DNA of 34,396 nt, from NCBI GenBank assembly GCA_947492885.1, contig CANLPK010000020.1, forward strand, positions 1 through 34,396, written 5' to 3'. Under the pieces are notes generated by a model. The model worked only from the letters and a program-made list of their open reading frames with translations, was not told the origin of the DNA and searched no databases. A program made the translations under genes and the position numbers. Shown piece by piece: positions 25,271-34,065 of this stretch. Every line of letters begins with the position of its first letter. The stretch's first letter is position 1. This DNA is from Bacteroidota bacterium. Its GTDB lineage: Bacteria > Bacteroidota > Bacteroidia > UKL13-3.

Positions 25271-26320
25271 ATGAAATTATCCCAATTTAAGATTACCATC
25301 CCCGAACCTTTAGTAGCTAAGTACCCATCAAAGAATCGTGACGAATGTCGTTTAATGGTACTTGATAGAAAAAATCAAACCATCAAACATCGTATGTTTA
25401 AAGATGTTTTGGAGTATTTCGACGATCAAGACGTGATGATTGTAAACAATACCAAGGTATTTCCTGCGCGCTTATGGGGAAATAAAGAAAAAACCGGAGC
25501 GAAAATTGAGGTTTTCTTATTGCGTGAACTTAATAACGAACTTCGTTTATGGGACGTATTGGTTGATCCAGCTCGTAAGATACGTGTAGGTAACAAATTA
25601 TATTTCGGAGATGATGATATGTTGGTAGCTGAAGTGGTTGATAATACTACTTCACGCGGACGTACCATCCGTTTCCTATTTGATGGTGACGATGCCGATT
25701 TCCGCAAAGCCATTGGATACTTGGGAGAAACCCCAATCCCTAAATACTTGAAACGTGAAGCAGAGCCAAGTGATGCTGAGCGCTACCAAACTTTATTTGC
25801 TAAGAATGAAGGTGCAGTAGCTGCTCCAACCGCTGGATTGCACTTTAGCCGCGAGCTCATCAAACGTATGGAAATTAAAGGTGTGAACTTCGCTGAGGTT
25901 ACCTTACATACTGGCTTAGGTTCATTTCGTGCAGTAGAGGTAGAAGATCTTACCAAACATAAAATGGATAGCGAACAAGTAATTATCACTCAAGAAAATT
26001 GCGACCTCGTTAACAGAGCCAAAGAAAATAATCAAAGAATCTGTGCTATTGGAACTACCTCAATGAGAGCCATCGAATCGTCGGTATCGGCCAATAAGCG
26101 CTTAAATCCTTATAATGGCTGGACTGATAAATTCGTTTTCCCTCCATACGAATTCAGTATTGCCAATAGCATGGTTACCAACTTCCACATGACTGAAAGC
26201 ACCTTGTTGATGATGTCGGCAGCCTTTGCTGGATACGATTTCTTAATGGAAGCATATAATGTAGCGATCAAAGAAAAATATCATTTCTTCAGCTATGGCG
26301 ATGCCATGTTGATCATATAA
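25271..26320 (+). CDS. queA: S-adenosylmethionine:tRNA ribosyltransferase-isomerase QueA
   Basis: A 349-residue enzyme of queuosine biosynthesis that transfers and isomerises the ribosyl group of SAM onto 7-aminomethyl-7-deazaguanine in tRNA, forming epoxyqueuosine. Diagnostic blocks are the start [36 protein letters not shown], the TPIPKYLKR and APTAGLHF motifs, [19 protein letters not shown], and [10 protein letters not shown], ending in [20 protein letters not shown] and [10 protein letters not shown]. Length matches the family. It stands as a single gene with its own promoter and a strong terminator just before ispD. Confidence 0.95.
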   Translation: MKLSQFKITIPEPLVAKYPSKNRDECRLMVLDRKNQTIKHRMFKDVLEYFDDQDVMIVNNTKVFPARLWGNKEKTGAKIEVFLLRELNNELRLWDVLVDPARKIRVGNKLYFGDDDMLVAEVVDNTTSRGRTIRFLFDGDDADFRKAIGYLGETPIPKYLKREAEPSDAERYQTLFAKNEGAVAAPTAGLHFSRELIKRMEIKGVNFAEVTLHTGLGSFRAVEVEDLTKHKMDSEQVIITQENCDLVNRAKENNQRICAIGTTSMRAIESSVSANKRLNPYNGWTDKFVFPPYEFSIANSMVTNFHMTESTLLMMSAAFAGYDFLMEAYNVAIKEKYHFFSYGDAMLII

Positions 26321-26342
26321 AACACTTTCAAATTCTAAGAAT

Positions 26343-26384
26343 GCCGTAATTTGGTTATAAAAACTAATTACGGCTTTTTTATTT
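26343..26384 (+). terminator. Intrinsic terminator of queA
   Basis: GCCGTAATT pairs with AATTACGGC, with further inner pairing (TGGTT with AACTA), followed by a T-run. The T-run overlaps the candidate -7 box for ispD. Confidence 0.88.
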
Positions 26385-26387
26385 TTG
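26380..26387 (+). promoter_or_regulatory. Candidate -7 box (TATTTTTG) for ispD
   Basis: A perfect TAnnTTTG match, built from the end of the queA terminator T-run and ending six bases before the ispD ATG. This would give a leaderless or near-leaderless mRNA. No good -33 element was found, so part of the match may be chance in a T-rich run. Confidence 0.38.
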
Positions 26388-26393
26388 CCCATC

Positions 26394-27071
26394 ATGAGAA
26401 AAATCGCACTGATTGTAGCCGGAGGAAAAGGAGAACGTATGGGTCATGAGGTTCCCAAACAATTTCTAGAGTTGGCCAATAAACCTTTATTGATGCTTAC
26501 CATTGAAAAGTTTCGTCATACCTGTAACGAAATTTTGGTGGTACTCCCTGCTGCTCAAATAAATTACTGGAAGAAATTATGCGAAATACACCATTTCAGT
26601 ATTCCACATGTGGTGATTGAAGGAGGTGAAAACCGCACCAAATCGGTGTTTAACGGATTGAGCACTTTAACTTCTCCGTGTATGGTAGCAATCCATGACG
26701 GGGTAAGGCCTCTAATTGAAGAATCAATTATTGAGCGTGCCTTTGCTGCTGCTGAAGAAAAAGGAAATGCGGTAGTGAGTGTAAAATTAAAAGACTCCAT
26801 ACGGGAAGTTACCGAAGGCGTTAGCAAAGCCCAGCTAAGAGAAAATTTTGTGCTGATTCAAACGCCCCAAACTTTTCGTTCAGAAATCATTATAGATGCC
26901 TATAAGCAATTAATGAACTCGGATAGGGATATCACAGCATTCACTGATGATGCCTCGGTAGCCGAGCATTTTGGGGCATTTATTAATTTGATTGAAGGGA
27001 GTTATCGGAATATAAAAATTACCACTCCTGAAGATTTGCGTATCGCTGAAGTATTGATGCGTACCTCATAA
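26394..27071 (+). CDS. ispD: 2-C-methyl-D-erythritol 4-phosphate cytidylyltransferase IspD
   Basis: A 225-residue cytidylyltransferase of the non-mevalonate isoprenoid pathway, converting MEP and CTP to CDP-ME. The nucleotide-binding N-terminus is ALIVAGGKGERMGHEVPKQF, followed by VIEGGENRTKSVFNGL, AIHDGVRPLI, VSVKLKDSIREV, IQTPQTFRS, FTDDASVAEHFG, and the terminal NIKITTPEDLRIAE. All expected blocks are present. I chose the ATG at 26394; a TTG three codons upstream is in frame but would sit inside the putative promoter box. Its stop overlaps by six bases the stop of the convergent glycosyltransferase gene. Confidence 0.94.
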   Translation: MRKIALIVAGGKGERMGHEVPKQFLELANKPLLMLTIEKFRHTCNEILVVLPAAQINYWKKLCEIHHFSIPHVVIEGGENRTKSVFNGLSTLTSPCMVAIHDGVRPLIEESIIERAFAAAEEKGNAVVSVKLKDSIREVTEGVSKAQLRENFVLIQTPQTFRSEIIIDAYKQLMNSDRDITAFTDDASVAEHFGAFINLIEGSYRNIKITTPEDLRIAEVLMRTS

Positions 27072-28244
27072 TTCGTTGATGATTTTCACCAATTTCTGTA
27101 ATTGAATTTCGTGAGAGAACTTCAATTCGCAAGTACTCCTACCCTGCTTCCCAATACTATCAAAGGTTTCCACCTCTTTAAATCGTTGCAGCATTGCATT
27201 CGCCAGTTCCGCATCATGCTCTGCAGGAATGATAAACGTATCGAATTTATGTGTGAGATAATCTTTCACATCGCCTACATTGGTTACAATGGTAGGCACT
27301 CCAGAGGCCAAATACTCGGCAAGCTTGGTAGGCGAACCATGGTGGGCGTACTTCGTATCAATTCGGTTCATGAGCAAGAGCTGACACTCTTCTAATAATT
27401 TTGGAATCCGGTCATAGCTTACCAATCCCGTCATCTCCACTTTCTCGGTTAATTTTTTCGATTCGATCAAAGCACGGATGCGATCAAAATTTTGACAGTA
27501 GCCAATGAGTCGCAAACGAAGCAGCGGGTTTTCCTTTTGTGCTATTTCAAAAGCTTGGATGATGCCTTCTACCCCATCTTTATATCCAAATGAACCAATA
27601 TACCCAATGAGTCCTTCGCGTTTATTAGCATGATTGGTAAAGCGCCGCAAATCAACAATGATGGGGATTAGGGTGAGTCGCGATTTGGGAATATAATCTT
27701 TATAATGCGTGTATAAATTTTTCGAAATCACAATCAAGTGATGACATAAATTCTGCGCATTGCGTTCATCGAAGAGATGCACCCTTCTCCAAAAATTCTG
27801 ACTCAAAGTATTCCCATCGCGGTATGCCGATTTCAATTCAGTTTGTTCGAAGACGATTTTCTTTCTGCTCAGCTTCGACATCAGGATGATATGCCAATAG
27901 GCAATGATATCAGGCGAATAAATATAGGTGATATCGAATTCGTGCTGGTGACGAATAAAGAATCCTATCATCCTAAAAAATGAATAGATGCTTTGAAGTA
28001 TCTTACCTGAAACTGATTTGGGGCGCTTGCTTGAGCGGGTAATAAACTCAAAAGGAATGTCTTGCCAAACGCCTTTCGATTCGGTATTGACACCTTCATT
28101 ATTGAATACCGAAGCCCATAAAAACACCAGCTGCACCTTGATACCAGCTTCTTGAAGTGCGTGGGCATAGGCTTTCATACGGGAGTTCGCACCATTCCCT
28201 TCAGGGAAATCACCACTCGAAAATATTACTACCCGTTTCGTCAA
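27066..28244 (-). CDS. Glycosyltransferase family 4-like (GT-B fold)
   Basis: A 392-residue glycosyltransferase with two Rossmann-like domains. The N-terminal acceptor domain begins VVIFSSGDFPEGNGANSRMK. The C-terminal nucleotide-sugar domain starts near IGYIGSFGYKDGVEGIIQAF and contains the conserved loop HGSPTKLAEYLASGVPTIVT with the nucleotide-binding glutamate. There is no signal peptide. It probably adds a sugar to a surface polysaccharide or lipid, but donor and acceptor are not predictable. The start is a TTG at 28244: an in-frame stop lies 12 bases upstream of it and the first ATG comes only after 22 conserved residues. A TATTTTCG box lies 25 bases upstream. Not clustered with other polysaccharide genes. 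Confidence 0.85.
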   Translation of the reverse strand: MTKRVVIFSSGDFPEGNGANSRMKAYAHALQEAGIKVQLVFLWASVFNNEGVNTESKGVWQDIPFEFITRSSKRPKSVSGKILQSIYSFFRMIGFFIRHQHEFDITYIYSPDIIAYWHIILMSKLSRKKIVFEQTELKSAYRDGNTLSQNFWRRVHLFDERNAQNLCHHLIVISKNLYTHYKDYIPKSRLTLIPIIVDLRRFTNHANKREGLIGYIGSFGYKDGVEGIIQAFEIAQKENPLLRLRLIGYCQNFDRIRALIESKKLTEKVEMTGLVSYDRIPKLLEECQLLLMNRIDTKYAHHGSPTKLAEYLASGVPTIVTNVGDVKDYLTHKFDTFIIPAEHDAELANAMLQRFKEVETFDSIGKQGRSTCELKFSHEIQLQKLVKIINEL

Positions 28245-28269
28245 TAGATTGCTGTATTAATTGCGCCTC

Positions 28270-28277
28270 CGAAAATA
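28270..28277 (-). promoter_or_regulatory. Candidate -7 box (TATTTTCG) for the glycosyltransferase gene
   Basis: One mismatch to TAnnTTTG on the minus strand, identical to the box before ppk1. No clear -33 element. Confidence 0.28.
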
Positions 28278-28303
28278 AATAAATTTGCTGGGAGTGCTTC
28301 CTT

Positions 28304-28334
28304 TTTAAATCAATATTACAATTCATTACCTTCG
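28304..28334 (+). promoter_or_regulatory. Candidate promoter for mazG
   Basis: TTTA, 19 bases and TACCTTCG match TTTG-N19-TAnnTTTG with one mismatch in each box. The -7 box ends eight bases before the mazG ATG. Confidence 0.38.
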
Positions 28335-28342
28335 CCCCTTCT

Positions 28343-29110
28343 ATGAGCAATACCATACAAAAGAAAAAGGATGCCTTCGAGCGTTTACTGAATGTGATGG
28401 ACGATTTGAGAGCTAAATGTCCGTGGGATATGAAGCAAACCATTCAAACGTTACGACATTTAACCATTGAAGAAACCTACGAACTGGCTGAAGCCATCGA
28501 CGATGAAAATTTCCCAGAAATAAAAAAGGAATTGGGCGATTTATTATTGCATATCGTTTTCTATGCCAAGATTGGAGATGAGAAAAATGCCTTCGATATT
28601 GCCGATGTATGTGATGCCTTATGTGAAAAGCTCATTGTTCGCCACCCGCATATTTATGGTGATGTAAAGGTTTCGGGAGATGAAGAGGTGAAACAAAACT
28701 GGGAGAAGATCAAACTCAAGGAAGGAAACAAATCGGTATTAGGTGGCGTTCCTAATGCCTTGCCAGCTATTATAAAAGCCATGCGTATGCAGGATAAGGC
28801 TGCGCAAGTAGGATTCGACTGGAGCAATAAGGAAGACGTATGGGAGAAGGTTCAGGAAGAACTTCAAGAGTTTAAAAATGCAAGTACCCCGGAAACGCGT
28901 GAGCAAGAGTTTGGCGATTTACTTTTCTCTTTAATTAATTATGCTCGCTTTGAAGATATCAACCCCGATGCCGCATTAGAGAATACCAATCGCAAATTCA
29001 AATTCCGTTTTCAGAAAATAGAAGAACATGCGCGTTCACTTGGAAAATCTATCACCGACCTCAGCATTGATGAGATGAATGAAGTATGGGAAAAGGCGAA
29101 GCAAGGGTAA
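28343..29110 (+). CDS. mazG: Nucleoside triphosphate pyrophosphohydrolase MazG
   Basis: A 255-residue two-domain MazG that hydrolyses nucleoside triphosphates to monophosphates and pyrophosphate, a house-cleaning enzyme. The first domain shows LRAKCPWDMKQTIQTLRHLT, the metal-binding IEETYELAEAID, and KKELGDLLLHIVFYAKIG. The second repeats the pattern with VWEKVQEELQEFKNA and EQEFGDLLFSLINYARF, ending with DLSIDEMNEVWEKAKQ. Full length and both acidic EExxE...ELGD-type sites are visible. It is divergent from the glycosyltransferase and converges on the giant T9SS gene with a single base between the stop codons. Confidence 0.94.
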   Translation: MSNTIQKKKDAFERLLNVMDDLRAKCPWDMKQTIQTLRHLTIEETYELAEAIDDENFPEIKKELGDLLLHIVFYAKIGDEKNAFDIADVCDALCEKLIVRHPHIYGDVKVSGDEEVKQNWEKIKLKEGNKSVLGGVPNALPAIIKAMRMQDKAAQVGFDWSNKEDVWEKVQEELQEFKNASTPETREQEFGDLLFSLINYARFEDINPDAALENTNRKFKFRFQKIEEHARSLGKSITDLSIDEMNEVWEKAKQG

Positions 29111-29111
29111 T

Positions 29112-32100
29112 TTATCTTACCAGTTGTAAGGTTCCATCATACTCGTATTGCTTTGCATCCATTCCTATAATATTTATTTTATAGATATAGACATCCATCG
29201 GTAAGGGTATATTCTGATAATTCCCATCCCATCCATGGCTTGCATAATTATTTGAAAAATATACTCGATCACCCCAGCGATTATAAATTGAAACTTCGAA
29301 GCTTTTTATATTCGAAGCCACAACCATAAACTTTTCATTATTCGCTACCCCATCGGGTGAGAAGGCATTTGGAATAAATACCTTAATATCTGGATAAACT
29401 CTTACCATACGTTTTACTTCACTGGCACATTCATCCTTTGTAATCTGTTGCAAAGTAATTATGTGAAACCCACTATCTGCTGGATACGTATGTGTAACTT
29501 GGGTACCAGAAGCATCTGGAATATTATAATTTACGGGCTCATCATACCACCAATTAATTTCTTTGATGCTCTCATTTGCATTTTTATTGAATGAAGTAAA
29601 TGTAAATTTAGGAGCGATATTGGTGGTATATCCAGGCGAATCGGGAGTAAATTCAAACCAAGGCTGACTCATCTCAAAGACCTTGATTGAATCGAGATAT
29701 TGAATGGTTGAACTACAATCGCCCAAAGGGTTGGTGATAGTACAACTCACTTTATATATTCCAGGTTTCTCATAAAAATGAATGGGTGCATTTGAATTCG
29801 ATTTATTATTTGAGCCACTTGTTGCATCACCAAATTCCCAGTGGTAAATTAAATTGGAAGGAAGCTTTTGTGAGTTTTCAATAGTGCATGCAAACTTGGT
29901 AGCGAATGGCGCACAACCTGCTTTATTGGTTGTGGTAATTTTAAAAACAGGTTTGGCATTAATAAGCGCGGTGGCTTTTGCAGTGGCTTTCGGGCAATCG
30001 TTATTAGCGATATCGTTGCTTTCCCATAAGAGTTGAATTTCTCCCTTGCCCAATTCTATGGGGCTAGGCATATAGTAAGCGATGGGATTATTATCAAGAG
30101 TGCCTCGTATAAATGTTCCTGTGTAATTTATCCAATGCCCAGTATAGGGTGCATTGATAGTATATTCAAGTTTGAAACCACTATCAGGATTCATGGCTAC
30201 CCACTCGCAAAGGCTACGAATTGGCTTAATGGTAACCTTGGGTTTGGCTTCGATATAAAAGCTATCGATGACAATGCCATTACATCCATACTGCATTTGA
30301 TACTTTAGCATGATATAATGCATGCCCATTTTAAAATTACTCGGCACAAAATAATTATTGCTATGGAGCTTTTGGTCAATAAAATAAGCTGTTTCGGTAA
30401 TCAAATTATTATTAGCGCTATTGTAAATTTTGAAATATTGCTTGGATGTATCGCATTCGCAATAGCGTCTTATTGGATTACTCAAAATCACGGTTGGATT
30501 GGGATACACTTTAAAGCTGGTTGAATCGGAACTCGTCATTCCAAGAGAATTAAATTTATATACCGCTTTAATTTGTAAAGGAGAACTTGAACCGGTAGCA
30601 AAAACTAATTTACTTGGATCGAAAATATTACCACTAATGGGTGCTCCATTGATAAACCATTGCCCGCGAGTGCTTGAAATATATTTTGGATTTAGGCTGG
30701 TTCGAATATCCAAATTAATTGGATTGGAGATGGCACATAAATCGGCAATCGTATCTAAAACAATATTGGGCACCAGGAAAATTTGTATTGGATAATGCGC
30801 TGAAAGAGGCCGCGCATCCTTGATAGAAACAAAGGCAGTATTGGTTTCCACGGGTGTATTAAAATCGAAATAGATAAACGCTTTACTATTAATTTTACTA
30901 CCGCTTACAATATTTTTAAGAGGTTCTATGCTATAGGTAATAAAGCCGTGGCTATTTTTCTCATCCTTAGTACTATCCACCAGGTAAATCTTCTCAAATT
31001 CAAATCGAAGTATGATGGGATTAATTCCTACAATATTTGTTTTAAAGGCATGTGATGCCATATCAATTTTGAGGGTTTTTAAATCGAGCAATTCGGAGAG
31101 GGTATCCATTACCACAATATTGTATGCGGTATCAGATCCTGTATTTTGAAAATCGATTCGATAGTGTAATGTTTCATTGCGTTGAACAATCTTTTCTGGT
31201 CCAACGCCTGCAGGTATTACCGATATTCCGTTGGGATCGTAACTATTTACTATTTCATAGCATATCTCTTTCATGGTGAGCCCCTCAGAATATGGTGGCA
31301 AATCATTTAAATTGGTGGTATCGTGCTTTGTAGCATCCCAACTGGTTCGGGCCATGGTGCATGGATTACTATGTCCTGGATAATAAATACTTTGATTGGC
31401 TTCTAAACGATAGGTACTATTATTTGAATTGATGATGAACTCAAACTGATCCTTTTCCTTCAATTTAAATTTGCCGCTCTTGCAAAGCAAGGAGTTTTCA
31501 TAAAGACGATAATCGTTGGAATCGCTCATTAACTTACCAGTATTGGAAATCGTGAATTTTAAATAATTACTATCCTGGGCAGTGATTGTAGTTTTTATAA
31601 AACTCGAATCGTAGGCGGTATCCAATCCGAGCTCCTTGAATTTTTTATTATCGGGGGCAATCCAAAATTTGAAACATCTAAACTGACCCACAATTTCACT
31701 AATGCAATCGACAATCGTAGATATTCGAATCTTTCCATGGGTGCCAGCGCTTATTTTCCCTAGAGAAAAAATAAGTGTATCACCTTTTAAAGTATAGTTT
31801 CTATCTGCTCCTAAGAATTGTGTATTCGGTGGAAGTATCATAACAATCTCTACATTCTCGGCATCTTCTGTTCCGTTATTGGCATAATCAAAATAGCCAT
31901 AATGTGATACACAAGGGCGCATTCCCACTTCAATAAAATCAACAACTAAAATAGGCACTCGATAAAGGTTGACTGCAAAGTTTATTCCGATGGTATCTGG
32001 CTTGATGGTATCTGTTTTAATAGTGTGCGTTCCTCCAATTGGGAAAGTGTAATTTTTAAATACCGCTAAGATGGTTTCTGATAAAGCCGGTTTTATTATA

Positions 32101-33776
32101 TAGGTACCTGAATCGAGATACATAGTATATCTTCCTTGATCGTCGGTATAAGTGCCACAGAAGAAAGGAACGGTGGTGATTAGGGTATTAGAAATTGCGA
32201 TATCATTTTTTGTTTTGATTCCAGTAGAATCCATCGATTCGAAGAGGCTACCGCTCACTGCAATTCCTTTTATAATTTTTCTTGTATCGATGGTATCGTA
32301 ATATAAAGTGATACAGGCACTCGCTTTAATACTAATTTTAAAAATATAAATTCCTGTATCGGGCAAGTAAAAAGTATAATTAATTAAATCCTGATTACCT
32401 ATAGTTTTTAAAACAGCATTAGATGAAGGCCTTCCCAATTTCACAGGCTGGTATATATACACGATTCCAAAATGGCTCTTACTGGCACTGTCTTTATTGA
32501 TGATGGCAACATATTTCCCTTCTTTAATTTTTAGAAATTTCCTTGTAGCTATTGGGTTATCAGCCACCAAAATACTATAGCTTATGGTAGTTCCACCAAC
32601 CAAAGGGCAATGGTTATCGCTCGCGCTGGCAGTAAAATAATGCGGAAGCGAGCTGGCATCGTTGGTTGTAGGTGTCCAACATAAAGTGCCAGTAGCACGT
32701 TTCACAGTTCCATTATTAGCATTCCAGTTGGCGCCGGGTATTCCTTCATTCCATATTATTTTAGTAGAATCGGTGAGGTCCTGGTCATTGGTATTGATGG
32801 TGATACATATTTCCTGCCCGGCACAAGCCTCGTAGGCAAAGGGGCCCGACAGACTTGGTAATTTATTATTGCAATTTTGAACAATTGAGAATTGCATGTC
32901 TCTTGCCGTTTTTCCAATCACCTTATATTTACCTTGAGCATTCTTACGCCATTCGGTAACCATCACTTTCATCACTGTATTTTGAACCTGCATCGGTCGG
33001 AAACACATTTCACAAGTGCGTGGATCAAGGTTAAAGCCAGTTGGTGGATTGGCATTCGGATTGGGATTATTACCACCTAAACATGTTAGCGGATAGTTAT
33101 AACTCCATGGCGAACTATATCCACCTCCAAGCGGAGGAGCCATAGCGAATGAAAGCGAATCACCATCGGCATCATACACCCCTTGGTTATAACAAACATC
33201 TTGTCCAGCGCATTTTATTGCGATGGGTGGATTTCTAAATTCAGGTCCGTTATCATAGGGCGCAATACAGTGGTTCAACCATGATTCGGTATAAAAATTT
33301 GCATCGGCATAACCAGTAGTTATATTACTGTTCCTGCAACACATATCGGTTCTTATTTTATACCAGCAACAATTGGCGAAGGTATCTCCGAGATAAATTT
33401 TATAGATCCATATATGTCGCTCAATACCCATTGGAATCTGTGCGGTAGATTGTCCGGAACCGCCCGCTGAAGGACAAATTTTTTGAGCTGTAGGGCATAT
33501 AGGGGTGATATCTTCTACGGTATGGGATATGGCGCTACCATAATGCACCACATTAGAAGAAGCACAAGAATCGCTTGTGATGCTGAAGTTGGGGTATGAA
33601 ATATTATCGGCACCATCGGTACATCGGCGATAGGCAGTGATGGTAATCAGGAAGGTGTCGTTGCCAGCCGACTTCCATTGAATATCCATTCCAAGTAAAT
33701 GATTGGCATGAGTTTTTTGTGTAAAACCCAATAAAATCAATACGAATAAGCTGAGGTTAGGTATTATTTTTCTCAT
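29112..33776 (-). CDS. Giant mosaic surface protein with PKD domain and T9SS type B sorting domain
   Basis: A 1554-residue exported protein. Signal peptide 1-24 (cleavage after THA). Residues 25-310 form a cysteine-rich domain typical of Bacteroidota surface proteins (MDIQWKSAGNDTFLITITAY, several CC pairs). Around 320-405 is an Ig-like domain, around 500-570 a carboxypeptidase-regulatory-like domain (DDQGRYTMYLDSGTYIIKP), and around 610-700 a DUF11-like domain. Around 845-985 is a domain opening SYDPNG and containing YRIDFQNTGSDTAYNIVV. A PKD domain near 1285-1365 has WEFGDATSG. The last about 90 residues (PNAFSPDG, SIYNRWGDRVY, GWDG, DVYIYKINI) are the gliding-motility-associated type B sorting domain. 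A role in adhesion is inferred only. The gene has its own promoter-like sequence upstream. Confidence 0.88.
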   Translation of the reverse strand: MRKIIPNLSLFVLILLGFTQKTHANHLLGMDIQWKSAGNDTFLITITAYRRCTDGADNISYPNFSITSDSCASSNVVHYGSAISHTVEDITPICPTAQKICPSAGGSGQSTAQIPMGIERHIWIYKIYLGDTFANCCWYKIRTDMCCRNSNITTGYADANFYTESWLNHCIAPYDNGPEFRNPPIAIKCAGQDVCYNQGVYDADGDSLSFAMAPPLGGGYSSPWSYNYPLTCLGGNNPNPNANPPTGFNLDPRTCEMCFRPMQVQNTVMKVMVTEWRKNAQGKYKVIGKTARDMQFSIVQNCNNKLPSLSGPFAYEACAGQEICITINTNDQDLTDSTKIIWNEGIPGANWNANNGTVKRATGTLCWTPTTNDASSLPHYFTASASDNHCPLVGGTTISYSILVADNPIATRKFLKIKEGKYVAIINKDSASKSHFGIVYIYQPVKLGRPSSNAVLKTIGNQDLINYTFYLPDTGIYIFKISIKASACITLYYDTIDTRKIIKGIAVSGSLFESMDSTGIKTKNDIAISNTLITTVPFFCGTYTDDQGRYTMYLDSGTYIIKPALSETILAVFKNYTFPIGGTHTIKTDTIKPDTIGINFAVNLYRVPILVVDFIEVGMRPCVSHYGYFDYANNGTEDAENVEIVMILPPNTQFLGADRNYTLKGDTLIFSLGKISAGTHGKIRISTIVDCISEIVGQFRCFKFWIAPDNKKFKELGLDTAYDSSFIKTTITAQDSNYLKFTISNTGKLMSDSNDYRLYENSLLCKSGKFKLKEKDQFEFIINSNNSTYRLEANQSIYYPGHSNPCTMARTSWDATKHDTTNLNDLPPYSEGLTMKEICYEIVNSYDPNGISVIPAGVGPEKIVQRNETLHYRIDFQNTGSDTAYNIVVMDTLSELLDLKTLKIDMASHAFKTNIVGINPIILRFEFEKIYLVDSTKDEKNSHGFITYSIEPLKNIVSGSKINSKAFIYFDFNTPVETNTAFVSIKDARPLSAHYPIQIFLVPNIVLDTIADLCAISNPINLDIRTSLNPKYISSTRGQWFINGAPISGNIFDPSKLVFATGSSSPLQIKAVYKFNSLGMTSSDSTSFKVYPNPTVILSNPIRRYCECDTSKQYFKIYNSANNNLITETAYFIDQKLHSNNYFVPSNFKMGMHYIMLKYQMQYGCNGIVIDSFYIEAKPKVTIKPIRSLCEWVAMNPDSGFKLEYTINAPYTGHWINYTGTFIRGTLDNNPIAYYMPSPIELGKGEIQLLWESNDIANNDCPKATAKATALINAKPVFKITTTNKAGCAPFATKFACTIENSQKLPSNLIYHWEFGDATSGSNNKSNSNAPIHFYEKPGIYKVSCTITNPLGDCSSTIQYLDSIKVFEMSQPWFEFTPDSPGYTTNIAPKFTFTSFNKNANESIKEINWWYDEPVNYNIPDASGTQVTHTYPADSGFHIITLQQITKDECASEVKRMVRVYPDIKVFIPNAFSPDGVANNEKFMVVASNIKSFEVSIYNRWGDRVYFSNNYASHGWDGNYQNIPLPMDVYIYKINIIGMDAKQYEYDGTLQLVR

Positions 33777-33827
33777 GATAAAATGGGATTACAATTACCA
33801 TGAGTACCAAACAATGGAATAAGGTTG

Positions 33828-33856
33828 CAAAAATAGTTATGTGTACGAGCTCCAAA
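33828..33856 (-). promoter_or_regulatory. Promoter of the giant T9SS protein gene
   Basis: On the minus strand TTTG, 17 bases and a perfect TATTTTTG; spacing is two bases shorter than ideal. It lies about 50 bases before the ATG. Confidence 0.48.
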
Positions 33857-33872
33857 TTACAGTGAAATAGAT

Positions 33873-33903
33873 TTTGAATAGCGCGATTTATTCAATACCT
33901 TTG
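33873..33903 (+). promoter_or_regulatory. Promoter of the tRNA-Met gene
   Basis: TTTG, exactly 19 bases, and TACCTTTG is a full match to the Bacteroidota consensus. It ends 12 bases before the first tRNA base. Confidence 0.78.
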
Positions 33904-33915
33904 CCGCAAATTTAA

Positions 33916-33989
33916 GGCGGGGTAGCTCAGTTGGTTAGAGCACGGGATTCATAACCCCGAGGTCGGCAGTTCGAGACTGCTCCCCGCTA
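33916..33989 (+). tRNA. tRNA-Met (CAT anticodon)
   Basis: A complete cloverleaf can be drawn by hand: acceptor GGCGGGG with CCCCGCT (G1-U72 wobble), D arm GCTC/GAGC with loop AGTTGGTTA, anticodon loop TTCATAA with CAT, variable loop AGGTC, T arm GGCAG/CTGCT with loop TTCGAGA, discriminator A. CCA is not encoded. The anticodon stem lacks three GC pairs next to the loop and the 1-72 position pairs as a wobble, so it looks like an elongator rather than initiator tRNA; a tRNA-Ile2 (lysidine) cannot be fully excluded. Position 31-39 is an A-C mismatch. An integrase gene begins 76 bases after it. Confidence 0.93.
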
Positions 33990-34000
33990 CAATACAGTCC

Positions 34001-34025
34001 AAAACCCTTATTTAATAAGGGTTTT
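34001..34025 (+). terminator. Hairpin after tRNA-Met, probable terminator
   Basis: AAAACCCTTATT and AATAAGGGTTTT are 12-base arms with a single central T, 11 bases after the tRNA. The right arm ends in TTTT, compatible with intrinsic termination. It may also be part of an attachment region. Confidence 0.65.
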
Positions 34026-34035
34026 GTCGGTTAAA

Positions 34036-34055
34036 GGGGACAAAAGGGGACAAAA
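34036..34055 (+). repeat. Tandem direct repeat GGGGACAAAA x2 before the integrase gene
   Basis: Two exact copies of the 10-base unit lie between the tRNA and the integrase ATG, ending 10 bases before the ATG. Position between a tRNA and an integrase suggests a recombinase arm-type or attachment-site repeat, but this is inference. Confidence 0.6.
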
Positions 34056-34065
34056 TACAAGGCTG

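Noticed and set aside
34036-34055. Start of a CRISPR array or tandem-repeat locus
   Set aside because: Only two 10-base units with no spacers; nowhere in the window did I see regularly spaced repeats.
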